Below are positions 8,442-16,667 of a stretch of DNA of 64,000 nucleotides, one piece after another. The stretch comes from Lysobacter auxotrophicus (GTDB taxonomy: Bacteria; Pseudomonadota; Gammaproteobacteria; Xanthomonadales; Xanthomonadaceae). Position numbers and translations under genes: made by a program. The DNA lies in contig NZ_AP027041.1 in assembly GCF_027924565.1 (NCBI RefSeq), positions 2,232,001 through 2,296,000 of the forward strand, in the 5' to 3' direction. The notes below the pieces were generated by a model. The model had not been told where the DNA came from, did not search any database, and saw nothing but the letters and a program-made list of their open reading frames with translations. Numbering within the stretch: the stretch's first letter is position 1; each line of letters begins with the position of its first letter.

Positions 8442-9680
8442 CTATTGCTGCAACACGGGTCGCAATGCCTCCGGCCGGCGCGGCTTCCGCTTCGAGGGGA
8501 ACCACACGGCAATGGCCGCGGCCCCCAGCCCCACGGCCATCGAGCCGACATACATCCACGTGTAGCTGCCGTAGCGGTCGTACAGCCAGCCGCCCAGCAG
8601 CGGGCCCAGCGCCATTCCCAATGCCGACAGCATCCCCGCCGCGCCGAGCACGAGACCGAGGATCTGCGGACTGAACGCCTCGCGCGCCAGCGAGGCATAC
8701 AGCGGCATCGTGCCGCCGTACGCCATGCCGAACACGATCGCGACTGCGTAGAAGCCGTCCAACTGGTTCACGCCGAGGTAGGACGCGGCGGCGACGGCTT
8801 GGATCAGCAGGCCCGCGACGAGCACCGGTTTCGCGCCCAGACGGTCGGCCAGCAGGCCGAACAGGATGCGTCCACCCAACCCCGCCGCGCCTTCCATGCT
8901 GTAGATCGTCACCGCTGTGGTCACCGCAAGGCCGCACCCGACGGCGTAACTGACCGTGTGGAAGATCGGCCCGGAGTGCGCGGCGCAACAGGCGAAGTAC
9001 GTGACCGCCAGCACGATGAACGCGCGTGATCGCAGCGCCTGCCCTGCATTCGCCACCGTACTGTCGGCGGCGCCGTCGGCCGACGCCGGTTCAGCGATCG
9101 GCGAGGCACGCACGAACCACACCGCCGGCAAGGTCAGCGCCCACGCGACCAGCCCGACGATCAGCAAGGTCTGGCGCCAGTCGTAATGACTGACCAGCCA
9201 AGCCACCAGCGGGGACATCGTCATCGGCGCGACGCCAACGCCCGCCGATACCAGCGATATCGCGATGTTGCGTCGCTTCTCGAAGGACGAGGCGGTGGCG
9301 GCGATGACGGGCGCGAAGAAGCTCGACACCGCGATGCCCATCAGCACCCCGTAGGTCAGGCGGAACTGCCACAGGTTCGCCGAGCGACTGGCCAACACGC
9401 AGGCCAGCCCCAGCAGCAGCGCGCCGACGAGCACGACCTTGCGCGGCCCCACACGGTCGCTCAGCGCGCCCCAGGCGAAGCCGCCCACGCCCATGCTCAG
9501 GAACGCCAGCGTCATCGCGCTGGACAAGGCCCCGCGCGACCAGCCGGTCGCCGCGCTCATCGGCCCCAGCAGGACGGCCAGCGCGAAGATCACGCCCACC
9601 CCGACGCAGCCGAGGACGGCGCCGGCGGCGACCAGGGGCCAGTTTCGATCCGGCGGATACGCGGCGACGGTGCCATTCAT
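8442..9680 (-). CDS. MFS transporter, 12 transmembrane segments
   Basis: Major facilitator carrier of 412 residues. The N-half includes GPMSAATGWSRGALSSAMTLAFLSMGVGGFAWGALSDRVGPRKVVLVGALLLG, with the MFS motif GALSDRVGPRKV between segments 2 and 3. The C-half has the equivalent GRILFGLLADRLGAKPVLVAG. Such proteins resemble OFA (oxalate/formate antiporter-like) or monocarboxylate carriers, so an organic anion is a reasonable guess for the substrate, but this is inference. A strong AAGGAG site lies 8 bases before the ATG. It is convergent with the kinase gene, about 40 bases away. Confidence 0.88.
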   Translation of the reverse strand: MNGTVAAYPPDRNWPLVAAGAVLGCVGVGVIFALAVLLGPMSAATGWSRGALSSAMTLAFLSMGVGGFAWGALSDRVGPRKVVLVGALLLGLACVLASRSANLWQFRLTYGVLMGIAVSSFFAPVIAATASSFEKRRNIAISLVSAGVGVAPMTMSPLVAWLVSHYDWRQTLLIVGLVAWALTLPAVWFVRASPIAEPASADGAADSTVANAGQALRSRAFIVLAVTYFACCAAHSGPIFHTVSYAVGCGLAVTTAVTIYSMEGAAGLGGRILFGLLADRLGAKPVLVAGLLIQAVAAASYLGVNQLDGFYAVAIVFGMAYGGTMPLYASLAREAFSPQILGLVLGAAGMLSALGMALGPLLGGWLYDRYGSYTWMYVGSMAVGLGAAAIAVWFPSKRKPRRPEALRPVLQQ

Positions 9681-9961
9681 GCGGAGATCTCCTTGGGCTT
9701 CCTATGTCTGACGAACGCAGGGGACGGGATTCGACAACGTGCCTGCGCTGCGGCTCGGGTCGAAGGTCGACCGGTTCCGAGGCCGTCTGCGGTCGCGTCG
9801 CTACGGCCTCCTTCCGCCTCGCACGCGGCCGACTTCACGGACTGAGGCAACAGCGTCCGACGCGTGCATACGGACGCGTACTCGCATCAACCTTCCAACG
9901 ATCGCAAGGCGACTTGCCTGCATCGCGCCGGGTGCATCGAACTTCATCAAGGCAGACGCCA

Positions 9962-9998
9962 GCCTGAATGGTTCAGGCATGTCGGACTCATTCCGACA
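9962..9998. repeat. Two adjacent perfect palindromes
   Basis: GCCTGAA-TGG-TTCAGGC (9962-9978) is followed after one base by TGTCGGA-CTCAT-TCCGACA (9980-9998). Each has 7-bp perfect arms. They lie about 110 bases upstream of the sigma-54 promoter, a position used by enhancer-binding activators. No T-run follows, so terminator function is unlikely. Confidence 0.45.
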
Positions 9999-10109
9999 CG
10001 GAACACTGCGTGAAGCGAACGCAAGTGATGACATCGACGAAAGTCCAATGAGCACGCACGCATTCCGAAAAAACGCCTGTTTTTTGCCGCTTTTCTCAAC
10101 GTTGCGCAG

Positions 10110-10125
10110 CGGCACGACGTTTGCA
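10110..10125 (+). promoter_or_regulatory. Sigma-54 (RpoN) promoter for the chemoreceptor gene
   Basis: CGGCACGACGTTTGCA matches the sigma-54 consensus TGGCACG-N4-TTGCW at every fixed position except the first, with the GG and GC dinucleotides exactly 12 apart. Transcription should start near 10136, giving a leader of about 135 bases before the gene at 10270. RpoN control of motility genes is established in Xanthomonas. Confidence 0.7.
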
Positions 10126-10269
10126 CGCCAACGCGTGCGTACATCACGAACATGACCGTTCAGTTTCATTTGCTTTAGCCCGCACGCGCGATGCCGTTAA
10201 CCCGATCGAAGCACCGAAAGCACCGATGCACATCGTCGTCGTCCGCCCCCCTCCTTCGAGTCGTTTCCC

Positions 10270-12537
10270 ATGAGTGGATTCAAGAACCTCTCCATCGCCA
10301 AGAAATTGGCCGTGGCCTTCGCCGTCGTGATCGCCCTCGCTGCAATGCTCGGCGGTTACTCGATCCTGCAGTTGCGCGAGCGCAACGTGCAGATCACCGA
10401 CATCAACCGCAACTGGGTGCCGTCCGTCCGCCACCTGCTGGGCATGCGTGCCGAACTGGGCGAGTACCGCACCTTCGAGATCTCGCAACTGCAGTTCCAG
10501 GGCGACGCCGCCCAGCTGGAGAACTACCGCTCGCGCATGGAGGAGTCGAAGGGCAAGATGGACGCCGCGCTCGACGCCTACACGAAGCTGATCTCCAGCG
10601 ACGAGGAGCGCAAGCGCTTCAACGTCGTCGCCGGCAACCTGAAGGCCTACTTCACCGCGCACGACAAGCTGATGGCTGCCGTCAACGCGAACGACTTCAC
10701 CGAAGCCACGCGCGTCTCCGCCGACGAATCGCGCCCGCTGCGCCGCAAGCTGTTCGAGTCCCTGACCGCGCTGACCGAGTACAACGCCAAGGGCCTGGAC
10801 AAGATGGTGGCCTCGTCGGAAGCGGCCTATCGCAGCACGGTGGTCAAGATCTCGCTGGGCATCGCCGCGCTGGTGCTGCTCGGCGCCGGCCTGGGCTTCG
10901 TGCTCGCGCGCCTGATCTCGCGCCCGCTGCAGCGCGCCACCGCCGTCGCGCAGGGCATCGCCGCCGGCCGCATCGACGAGCGGATCGTCGTCGACAGCGA
11001 GGACGAGGCCGGCCAGCTGCTGCGCAGCATGAGCCAGATGCAGGTGACGCTGCAGCGCTTCGCGCATGCGCAGGGTGACATCGCCCGTCGCCACGACGCG
11101 GGCGAGATCGACTTCCGTATCGACAACCGCGACCTGCCCGGCGCATACGGGCAGATGGCCGGCGAGATCAATGCGCTGGTGGACTCGCACATCCAGCTCA
11201 ACGCGCGCGCCATCGGCATCGTGGCCGCGTATGCGCGCGGCGACCTGTCGCAGGACATGGATCGACTGCCTGCCCAGAAGGCGCGCATCACCGACGCCGT
11301 GGACTCGGTCAAGAGCGGCATGAACGCGATCAACGCCGAGATCAAGACGCTGGTCGATGCCGCCGTCGCGGGCGATTTCACCCGCCGTGGCGACGCCGCC
11401 CGCTTCCAGTTCGTGTACCGCGACGTGGTCAACTCGCTCAACCAGCTGATGTCGACCGCCGACAACGGCCTGAATGAAGTGGGTTCGCTGCTGTCCGCCG
11501 TGGCCGATGGCGACCTCAACCGCCGCGTCGACGTGGAGCTGCCCGGCCACTTCGGCCGCCTGGCCAGCGACGCGAACCGCACGGTCGACAAGCTGTCCGA
11601 GATCGTCGGCCAGATCCGCCAGGGCTCCGACGCCATCAGCTCGGCCGCGGCGGAGATCGCGGCCGGCAACAACGATCTGTCGCAGCGCACCGAGTCGCAG
11701 GCGGCATCGCTGGAAGAAACCGCGTCGTCGATGGAAGAGCTCACCAGCACGGTGCGCCAGAACGCCGACAATGCCCGCCAGGCCAACCAGCTGGCGCAGA
11801 GCGCGGCCGAAGTCGCCGGCCAGGGCGGAACGGTCGTCGGCGAAGTCGTCGAGACGATGAACGCGATCAACCAGTCGTCCAAGAAGATCGCCGACATCAT
11901 CGGCGTGATCGACGGCATCGCCTTCCAGACCAACATCCTCGCGCTCAATGCCGCCGTGGAAGCCGCCCGTGCGGGCGAACAGGGCCGCGGATTCGCGGTG
12001 GTCGCGGCGGAAGTGCGCTCGCTCGCGCAGCGCTCGGCCAACGCGGCCAAGGAGATCAAGCAGCTGATCACCGATTCGGTCGTGAAGGTCGAGGAAGGCA
12101 GTCAGCTGGTCGACCAGGCCGGCAAGACGATGGAGGACATCGTCAGCAGCGTGCGCAAGGTGACGGGCATCATCGCCGACATCAGCGCCGCCTCGCAGGA
12201 GCAGTCGGCAGGCATCGAGCAGATCAACCAGGCCATCACGCAGATGGACGAAGGCACGCAGCAGAACGCCGCGCTGGTGGAGGAAGCGTCCGCCGCCGCG
12301 CGCAGCCTGGAGCAGCAGTCCGAGCAGCTCGTGCAGACGGTGGCGGTGTTCCGCGTCGCGAACGCCGCGCATGCCGGAACCCACACGCGCACGGCGATCG
12401 TCGACCTTCCGACCGCACCGCGCGCCAAGGCGAAGTCCCCGGTGAAGCCTGCCGCGTCGCGTCCGGCGGTCGCGCCGCGGAAGGTCGTCCGTGGCAGCGC
12501 CGCAGCGGCGACGGATTCGGACTGGCAGGAATTCTGA
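10270..12537 (+). CDS. Methyl-accepting chemotaxis protein with CheR-docking pentapeptide
   Basis: Transmembrane chemoreceptor of 755 residues. Transmembrane helix 1 is near 11-30 and helix 2 near 191-214, with a helical-bundle (4HB_MCP-type) periplasmic domain between. HAMP follows, then at least two further HAMP-like segments ([14 protein letters not shown] and [15 protein letters not shown] regions). The signalling tip [36 protein letters not shown] is intact, and glutamine/glutamate methylation helices flank it. The protein ends in DWQEF, a match to the xWxxF pentapeptide that tethers CheR and CheB. A sigma-54 promoter precedes it. The ligand is not predictable. Confidence 0.94.
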   Translation: MSGFKNLSIAKKLAVAFAVVIALAAMLGGYSILQLRERNVQITDINRNWVPSVRHLLGMRAELGEYRTFEISQLQFQGDAAQLENYRSRMEESKGKMDAALDAYTKLISSDEERKRFNVVAGNLKAYFTAHDKLMAAVNANDFTEATRVSADESRPLRRKLFESLTALTEYNAKGLDKMVASSEAAYRSTVVKISLGIAALVLLGAGLGFVLARLISRPLQRATAVAQGIAAGRIDERIVVDSEDEAGQLLRSMSQMQVTLQRFAHAQGDIARRHDAGEIDFRIDNRDLPGAYGQMAGEINALVDSHIQLNARAIGIVAAYARGDLSQDMDRLPAQKARITDAVDSVKSGMNAINAEIKTLVDAAVAGDFTRRGDAARFQFVYRDVVNSLNQLMSTADNGLNEVGSLLSAVADGDLNRRVDVELPGHFGRLASDANRTVDKLSEIVGQIRQGSDAISSAAAEIAAGNNDLSQRTESQAASLEETASSMEELTSTVRQNADNARQANQLAQSAAEVAGQGGTVVGEVVETMNAINQSSKKIADIIGVIDGIAFQTNILALNAAVEAARAGEQGRGFAVVAAEVRSLAQRSANAAKEIKQLITDSVVKVEEGSQLVDQAGKTMEDIVSSVRKVTGIIADISAASQEQSAGIEQINQAITQMDEGTQQNAALVEEASAAARSLEQQSEQLVQTVAVFRVANAAHAGTHTRTAIVDLPTAPRAKAKSPVKPAASRPAVAPRKVVRGSAAAATDSDWQEF

Positions 12538-12574
12538 TCCGCCCGGCACGCTGACGCGTCCGCAGCTCCGTGCA

Positions 12575-12593
12575 CGCCCGCTTCCGGCGGGCG
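12575..12593 (+). terminator. Possible hairpin after the chemoreceptor gene
   Basis: CGCCCGC-TTCCG-GCGGGCG forms a 7-bp GC stem 37 bases after the stop codon. No U-run follows, so this is a weak terminator candidate or an attenuator before the porin gene. Confidence 0.35.
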
Positions 12594-12651
12594 TCGCACC
12601 TCCCTCATCCCCGGGCGTCGCGACTGCGACGCCTACTCTTCCGGTTCTCCG

Positions 12652-13734
12652 ATGTCGCACGCACACCTCCGCAACATCGCGTTCGCGCTGGCCGCGGTCG
12701 CTCTCCCCTTCTGCGCGCACGCAGATGGCCTCTCCTTCAAACCCACCGGCGTCATCTACTACGACGGCGTCGATGCACATCCCGACGTCAAGCCGTTCGA
12801 CGACGTCGACAAGGTCCGCTCGGCGCGGCTCGGGTTCGTCGCCAAGGCCGGCGAGCGCTGGCAGCTCAACGTCGAGCACGAGTTCACCGATCGCTCCACG
12901 CCGGACGCCTTCCTGCAGTTCACCCCGGCCAAGGGGCACGTGCTGCGCCTGGGCCAGTTCAAGCAACCGTTCCTGATGGAAGATGCGACCAGCGCCCGGC
13001 AAACGCCGCTGATGGAAGCCTCGCTGCTGGGCTCGTTCGCACTCGGCCGGCGGATCGGATTGGGCTACGCGTGGTCCGACGCGAACCACGCGGTGAACAC
13101 CGCCGTCTACGGCAAGCGCCTGGACGGCAAGAACGAAGGGCTGGGCGCGGCCATCCGTGCGTCGCGTGCCCTGCACTTCGGCGACGACCTCCTGCACCTG
13201 GGCCTCGGGGCATCGGTGGATTCGCCCGACAGCGACACCGCGCGCTTCTCCAGCAAGCCCGAATCCGCCTTGGCCACCTCGAGCCTGGTCGACACTGGCA
13301 CGCTGGGCGACGTGCAGCGCACGAGCCGCGCGGGACTGGAAGCGTTGTGGATCGCCGGCGCGTGGTCGGTGCAGGCCGAAGCCGCGGCCGTCAGCTCGCA
13401 TCGCGACGATGCGGCGGACCTTCGCGGCACCGGCGGCTATGCGCTCGCCAGCTGGTCGCCGACCGGCCACCGTCGCAACTACAAGGCCGGGACCGTGTCC
13501 TCGCCGACGATCGGCGACGAGATGGCCTGGGAACTGGTCGTGCGCTACAGCACGCTCGACCTGGACTCCGGCGCATCGCAGGGCGGCGTGCAGGCGGACT
13601 GGAACTTCGGCGCGACGTGGTATGTGAACCGCTACGCGCGCGTGATGGCGAACTACGTCGTGGCCGACAGCCGCCGCCGCGGCGTGGACGACGATCCGCG
13701 CCTGCTCCTGATGCGCCTGCAGCTGCAGTTCTAG
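12652..13734 (+). CDS. Outer-membrane porin, phosphate-selective OprO/OprP-like
   Basis: Beta-barrel porin of 360 residues. A Sec signal peptide ends near CAHADG. The sequence DGLSFKPTGVIYYDGVDAHPDVKP, followed by ARLGFVAKAGERWQLNVEHEF and GHVLRLGQFKQPFLMEDATSARQ, is the strand-loop pattern of the porin O/P family. The C-terminus is LQLQF, ending in the aromatic residue required by the BAM machinery. Family members pass phosphate or other anions. No ribosome site is visible before the ATG, so the start is accepted on the signal peptide alone. Confidence 0.85.
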   Translation: MSHAHLRNIAFALAAVALPFCAHADGLSFKPTGVIYYDGVDAHPDVKPFDDVDKVRSARLGFVAKAGERWQLNVEHEFTDRSTPDAFLQFTPAKGHVLRLGQFKQPFLMEDATSARQTPLMEASLLGSFALGRRIGLGYAWSDANHAVNTAVYGKRLDGKNEGLGAAIRASRALHFGDDLLHLGLGASVDSPDSDTARFSSKPESALATSSLVDTGTLGDVQRTSRAGLEALWIAGAWSVQAEAAAVSSHRDDAADLRGTGGYALASWSPTGHRRNYKAGTVSSPTIGDEMAWELVVRYSTLDLDSGASQGGVQADWNFGATWYVNRYARVMANYVVADSRRRGVDDDPRLLLMRLQLQF

Positions 13735-13736
13735 TC

Positions 13737-14144
13737 TCATCGGCAGGCGTTGCGGACCTGCTCGTCCAGGCGGCTGAGCAGGTCGAAGGTCCGCTTCAGA
13801 CCGACGCGTTCGAGCGTGCGTTCGCGGTCGGCCTTCGCGGCCTCGCATGCCGAAGGTCGGGTCGTATTGCGGACGACGTGCGAACTGCCGGTTCGCACGG
13901 CGCGTGGCTGCGTCGCGCGTTCGTGTTCGACGTTCGCCGTACGCTGCCGTTCCGCCCTTGGCGGCGGATCGGGCGGCGCGTCCCACTGCGCCGCTTCGCG
14001 GGCGTCCTGCGCGCACGGCATGCTCTGGTAGCTCACGACGCCGCCCTTCGTCACGCACTTGTGCACGCTCTGCGCAGGCGCGTGCGTGCACGTCAGCGCA
14101 AGCAGCCAGGTCCATCCAAGGCTCCATCCCCATTTGCGACGCAT
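13737..14144 (-). CDS. DUF4124-type secreted hypothetical protein
   Basis: Small exported protein with a Sec signal (WLLALTCTHAPAQS) and a short cysteine-bearing motif KCVTKGGVVSYQSMPC typical of the DUF4124 domain, which is frequent in Xanthomonadaceae. A Pro/Arg-rich middle and a helical C-terminal segment (EAAKADRERTLERVGLKRTFDLLSRLDEQVRNAC) follow. It is convergent with the porin, with the stop codons 2 bases apart. No biochemical function is known for this domain. Confidence 0.75.
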   Translation of the reverse strand: MRRKWGWSLGWTWLLALTCTHAPAQSVHKCVTKGGVVSYQSMPCAQDAREAAQWDAPPDPPPRAERQRTANVEHERATQPRAVRTGSSHVVRNTTRPSACEAAKADRERTLERVGLKRTFDLLSRLDEQVRNACR

Positions 14145-14285
14145 CTCGTCCGCCTTTCATTCGACGACGAAAGGCTAAGCGCGGACCAACACGGGACGCG
14201 TACGAAAACCCGCCGCTTCGCACGAACGCGTCGCTGAAATTCGCGTCGGACTTAGCCGCGTCGTGGAAGAGGGATTCCCCTGACG

Positions 14286-14606
14286 CTAGACCGCGTTGAC
14301 GCGCGTCTGGCACTCCAGCACGAGCATCACCGCGCCGTTGGGAACGCACATCGACGGGCTGCTGTCGAGCACCAGCGCCCGGCCGCCCGCGAACACGCGC
14401 GTGCTTCCCTGGAGCCACTGGCCGCCCGTGCAGCGCAGCGCTTCCGCAGGCGCGGGGAGGTTGCAGTGCGCGATCTCGTACGGCGCCGCCACCGTCACCA
14501 CCGGATGCCCCGACAGCGTGACGCGCGAATACGGGATCGTCGGCACGGCCGGGCCGCCGTGCGAACACGTCACGCTCGCGCCCAGGTGCAGGATCAGGCC
14601 GCCCAC
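14286..14606 (-). CDS. PAAR-like spike-tip protein of a contractile injection system
   Basis: Glycine- and His/Cys-containing protein of 106 residues. LILHLGASVTCSHGGPAVPTIPYSRVTLSGHPVVTVAAPYEIAHCNL resembles the PAAR-like/DUF4280 tip proteins that cap the spike of contractile injection systems, with His and Cys residues spaced to bind a metal at the tip. It begins at a GTG that lies one base after the stop of the upstream spike gene, so the two are translationally coupled. No toxin extension is present. The remaining injection-system genes are not in this window. Confidence 0.72.
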   Translation of the reverse strand: MGGLILHLGASVTCSHGGPAVPTIPYSRVTLSGHPVVTVAAPYEIAHCNLPAPAEALRCTGGQWLQGSTRVFAGGRALVLDSSPSMCVPNGAVMLVLECQTRVNAV

Positions 14607-14607
14607 G

Positions 14608-15135
14608 TCAGACCACCGTCAGCGCGCCGTCGTTGATCGTCACCATCGAACCGGCCAGCACGATGCTCGCGCCACGTCCGTTGCTGATGGTGATGCCCGC
14701 CTCGTTCACCGCGATCGACGCGCCGGTCTGCGACCGCAGCAGCACGCCGCCTTCCGGGCCCGGTACGTCCGATACGGTCAGCGCGTTGCGGCCCGGCGTC
14801 TGCAATACCAGCGCGGACGCGACCGATTGCCCGGTCTGCGCAAAGGACGGCAATTCCGCCGCATCGACCCAGTAACCGCCCACCCAGATGGGCAGCTCCG
14901 CATCGCCCTGTTCGAACTCCACCCACACCGGCGCGCCCACCGGCGGCAGCAGGAACAGGCCGCTCTGGTGGCCGGCGACGGGCACGCACGGCATCGCCCA
15001 GCGCGCCTCGCCATTGAACACCTTGGGCACCTGCACGAGGACGCGCCCCAGTTGCAGCGGATCGATGTTGTCGACCACCACGCCGCGGTGTTTGCCGAAA
15101 TGGCGCTGCGGCGCGGGCTTGCTCGTATGCGGCAT
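14608..15135 (-). CDS. Gp5/VgrG-type baseplate spike protein (phage baseplate assembly protein V-like)
   Basis: Spike protein of 175 residues. The OB-fold starts with YDNIDPLQLGRVLVQVP-type residues (here GVVVDNIDPLQLGRVLVQVPKV) and continues MPCVPVAGHQSGLFLLPPVGAPVWVEFEQGDAELPIWVGGYW, the classic gp5 OB-domain pattern. The C-terminal part (LLRSQTGASIAVNEAGITISNGRGASIVLAGSMVTINDGALTVV) is the repetitive strand pattern of the trimeric beta-helix needle. I start at 15135 (MPHTSKPAP) because upstream codons overlap the ArsR promoter. It is coupled to the PAAR-like gene downstream. Confidence 0.82.
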   Translation of the reverse strand: MPHTSKPAPQRHFGKHRGVVVDNIDPLQLGRVLVQVPKVFNGEARWAMPCVPVAGHQSGLFLLPPVGAPVWVEFEQGDAELPIWVGGYWVDAAELPSFAQTGQSVASALVLQTPGRNALTVSDVPGPEGGVLLRSQTGASIAVNEAGITISNGRGASIVLAGSMVTINDGALTVV

Positions 15136-15224
15136 CGTCCGGTTCCCTGGGCATGGCTCCCCTGTGTCCTTTGGAACGTGAATGGCGGGCGCCGCAGGCC
15201 ACGCGCGCCGCCTGTCGGGAACAT

Positions 15225-15282
15225 TCAACCGGATGGTTGACAATCAAAGTACGGGCGCGGATATTCAACCACATGGTTGAAT
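15225..15282 (+). promoter_or_regulatory. ArsR operator pair with embedded sigma-70 promoter
   Basis: Two 16-bp operators, TCAACC-GGAT-GGTTGA (15225-15240) and TCAACC-ACAT-GGTTGA (15265-15280, extended to ATTCAACC..GGTTGAAT at 15263-15282), lie 40 bases apart centre to centre. Between them is a promoter with -35 TTGACA (15237-15242), a 17-base spacer, and -10 GATATT (15260-15265). The start of transcription falls at 15272-15273, on the A of the ArsR start codon. Confidence 0.78.
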
Positions 15283-15680
15283 CTACTTCCGATCGTCTCG
15301 ACGCGGTGTTCCGCGCCCTCGCCGACCCCACGCGGCGCGCCATGGTCCGCAGCCTTTCGCGCCAGCCGCGCAGCGTGGGCGAGCTGGCCGAACCGTTCGA
15401 GATCTCGCTGGCCGCGGCGTCCAAGCACATCAAGGTGCTCGAAGGTGCCGGCCTGGTGCAGCGCGACGTGCAGGGCCGCACGCACGTGTGCCGCCTCGAC
15501 GCGCGGCCGCTGCACGCAGGCATGGAATGGATGCGCCACTACGAACAGTTCTGGAACCAGCGGCTGGATGCGCTGGAAACGCTGCTGCGCGAAGAGGACC
15601 GCGAGCATGCCGCGCGCAAGGCGCCCGCGCGTAAGCCTGCCGCGATCAAGCCGATGCGATCCAACCGGAGCAAACGATGA
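15273..15680 (+). CDS. ArsR-family repressor, probably leaderless and autoregulated
   Basis: Winged-helix regulator of 135 residues. LDAVFRALADPTRRAMVRSLSRQPRSVGELAEPFEISLAAASKHIKVLEGAGLV is the ArsR/SmtB DNA-binding domain. No metal-binding cysteines are present (ELCVCDL motif absent), as in the metal-independent subgroup that controls SRPBCC-domain operons. The Arg/Lys-rich C-terminal tail is unstructured. Its ATG lies inside the second operator, so self-repression is direct. It overlaps the next gene by 4 bases (ATGA). Confidence 0.9.
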   Translation: MVESTSDRLDAVFRALADPTRRAMVRSLSRQPRSVGELAEPFEISLAAASKHIKVLEGAGLVQRDVQGRTHVCRLDARPLHAGMEWMRHYEQFWNQRLDALETLLREEDREHAARKAPARKPAAIKPMRSNRSKR

Positions 15681-16117
15681 ATCCCGTGACCGTACGCGTC
15701 AGCCGACGCTTCGATGCACGCCCCGAACGCATCTTCGATGCCTGGCTCGATCCGGCCACCGTCGGCCGTTGGCTGTACGCGACGAAGGACGGGCACATGC
15801 TGCGCGTGGAGGTCGATCCGCGCGTCGGCGGCGGCTACACGATCGTCGAACGCCGCCCCGGTGGCGACGCAGCGCATTACGGGCGTTACCTCGAAATCGA
15901 CCGCCCGCGGCGCCTGGTGCTGACGCTCGCACTGGAGCCGGACGCGCCGGGCGATCGCATCACCGTGGACATCGCGCCCGACGGCGAGGGCTGCATGCTC
16001 ACGCTCACTCATGAAATGGCGGCCGAAAACGCGCAGTACGCCGACCGCACCGGACACGGCTGGACGACGATCCTCGCATCGCTCGACCGGCATCTGCACA
16101 CCGCTTCCCCCACGTGA
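15677..16117 (+). CDS. SRPBCC-domain protein (Aha1/AHSA1-like), first of two
   Basis: START/Bet v 1-fold protein of 146 residues with the START-like pattern RRFDARPERIFDAWLDPATVGRWLYA, then VDPRVGGGYTIVERRPGGDAAHYGRYLEIDRPRRLVLTLA. Members bind small hydrophobic ligands, and many sit in ArsR operons of unknown ligand. Translation is coupled to the ArsR gene. It is not a duplicate of the next gene at the sequence level, but has the same fold. Confidence 0.85.
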   Translation: MNPVTVRVSRRFDARPERIFDAWLDPATVGRWLYATKDGHMLRVEVDPRVGGGYTIVERRPGGDAAHYGRYLEIDRPRRLVLTLALEPDAPGDRITVDIAPDGEGCMLTLTHEMAAENAQYADRTGHGWTTILASLDRHLHTASPT

Positions 16118-16130
16118 AGGAGCATCACCG

Positions 16131-16667
16131 ATGAACGACTTCGGCACCGTCACCGCGCCCGACACCGTGCGCATCGAACGCATTCTTCCCGGCCCGATCG
16201 AACGGGTCTGGGCCTATCTCACCGAATCGGAAAAGCGCGGCACGTGGCTCGCGCGCGGCGACATGGACCTGCGGCCGGGCGGCGCGGTGGAGCTGGTCTT
16301 CCACAACAACCGCCTCACCGACAACGACGTCGCGCCGCCGCCGAAGTACGAGAAATACGGCGGCGAGCTGCATTCGCACGGCCACGTGATCGAATGCGAT
16401 CCGCCGCGTCTGCTGGTATTTACCTGGGACGAATCCGATGGCAGCGACTCGCAGGTGCGCATGGAATTGGCGCCCAGGGGCGGCGACGTGCACCTCACCG
16501 TGACGCATAGCCGCCTGGCCAGCCGCGACGGCATGGTCAGCGTGTCCGGCGGTTGGCACACGCACCTGGGCATCCTGGCGGACCGCCTCGCGGGACGTAC
16601 GCCGGCAGGTTTCTGGGCGACGCTCGCGCCGATCAACGCGGAGTACGAGAAGCGCATCCCGGCTTGA
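16131..16667 (+). CDS. SRPBCC-domain protein, second of two
   Basis: Second START/Bet v 1-fold protein, 178 residues, beginning 13 bases after the first. It has the opening IERILPGPIERVWAYLTESEKRGTWLARGDMDLRPGGAVELVFHNN and the closing SGGWHTHLGILADRLAG of AHSA1-like family members. An AAGGAG ribosome site lies 7 bases upstream. The three-gene order ArsR, SRPBCC, SRPBCC is widespread and usually responds to an unidentified hydrophobic molecule. Ligand unknown. Confidence 0.85.
   Translation: MNDFGTVTAPDTVRIERILPGPIERVWAYLTESEKRGTWLARGDMDLRPGGAVELVFHNNRLTDNDVAPPPKYEKYGGELHSHGHVIECDPPRLLVFTWDESDGSDSQVRMELAPRGGDVHLTVTHSRLASRDGMVSVSGGWHTHLGILADRLAGRTPAGFWATLAPINAEYEKRIPA

Larger units (their letters stand above)
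9681..10269. other. 589-base gene-free region with palindromes and a sigma-54 promoter
   Basis: I find no convincing gene here. The open frames on both strands lack family features and start in unlikely places. The region is visibly less GC-rich than its flanks near 9900-10110. It holds two abutting palindromes (9962-9998), a run of A and T (GAAAAAACGCCTGTTTTTTGCC, near 10070-10088) and a sigma-54 promoter (10110-10125) facing the chemoreceptor gene. It is therefore read as a regulatory region serving the divergent MFS and chemoreceptor genes. Confidence 0.55.

Noticed and set aside
9739-10169. Small genes in the gap between the MFS and chemoreceptor genes
   Set aside because: Candidate peptides of 122-138 residues on either strand have no ribosome site or recognisable features and overlap the promoter and palindromes.
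12540-12650. Rho-independent terminator with U-run after the chemoreceptor
   Set aside because: The stem is only 7 bp and no T-run follows, so it is kept as a low-confidence hairpin.
10144-14568. 1474-residue open frame on the minus strand antisense to the chemoreceptor and porin
   Set aside because: Arg/Gly/His-rich composition, no signal or domain, and it covers well-supported plus-strand genes.
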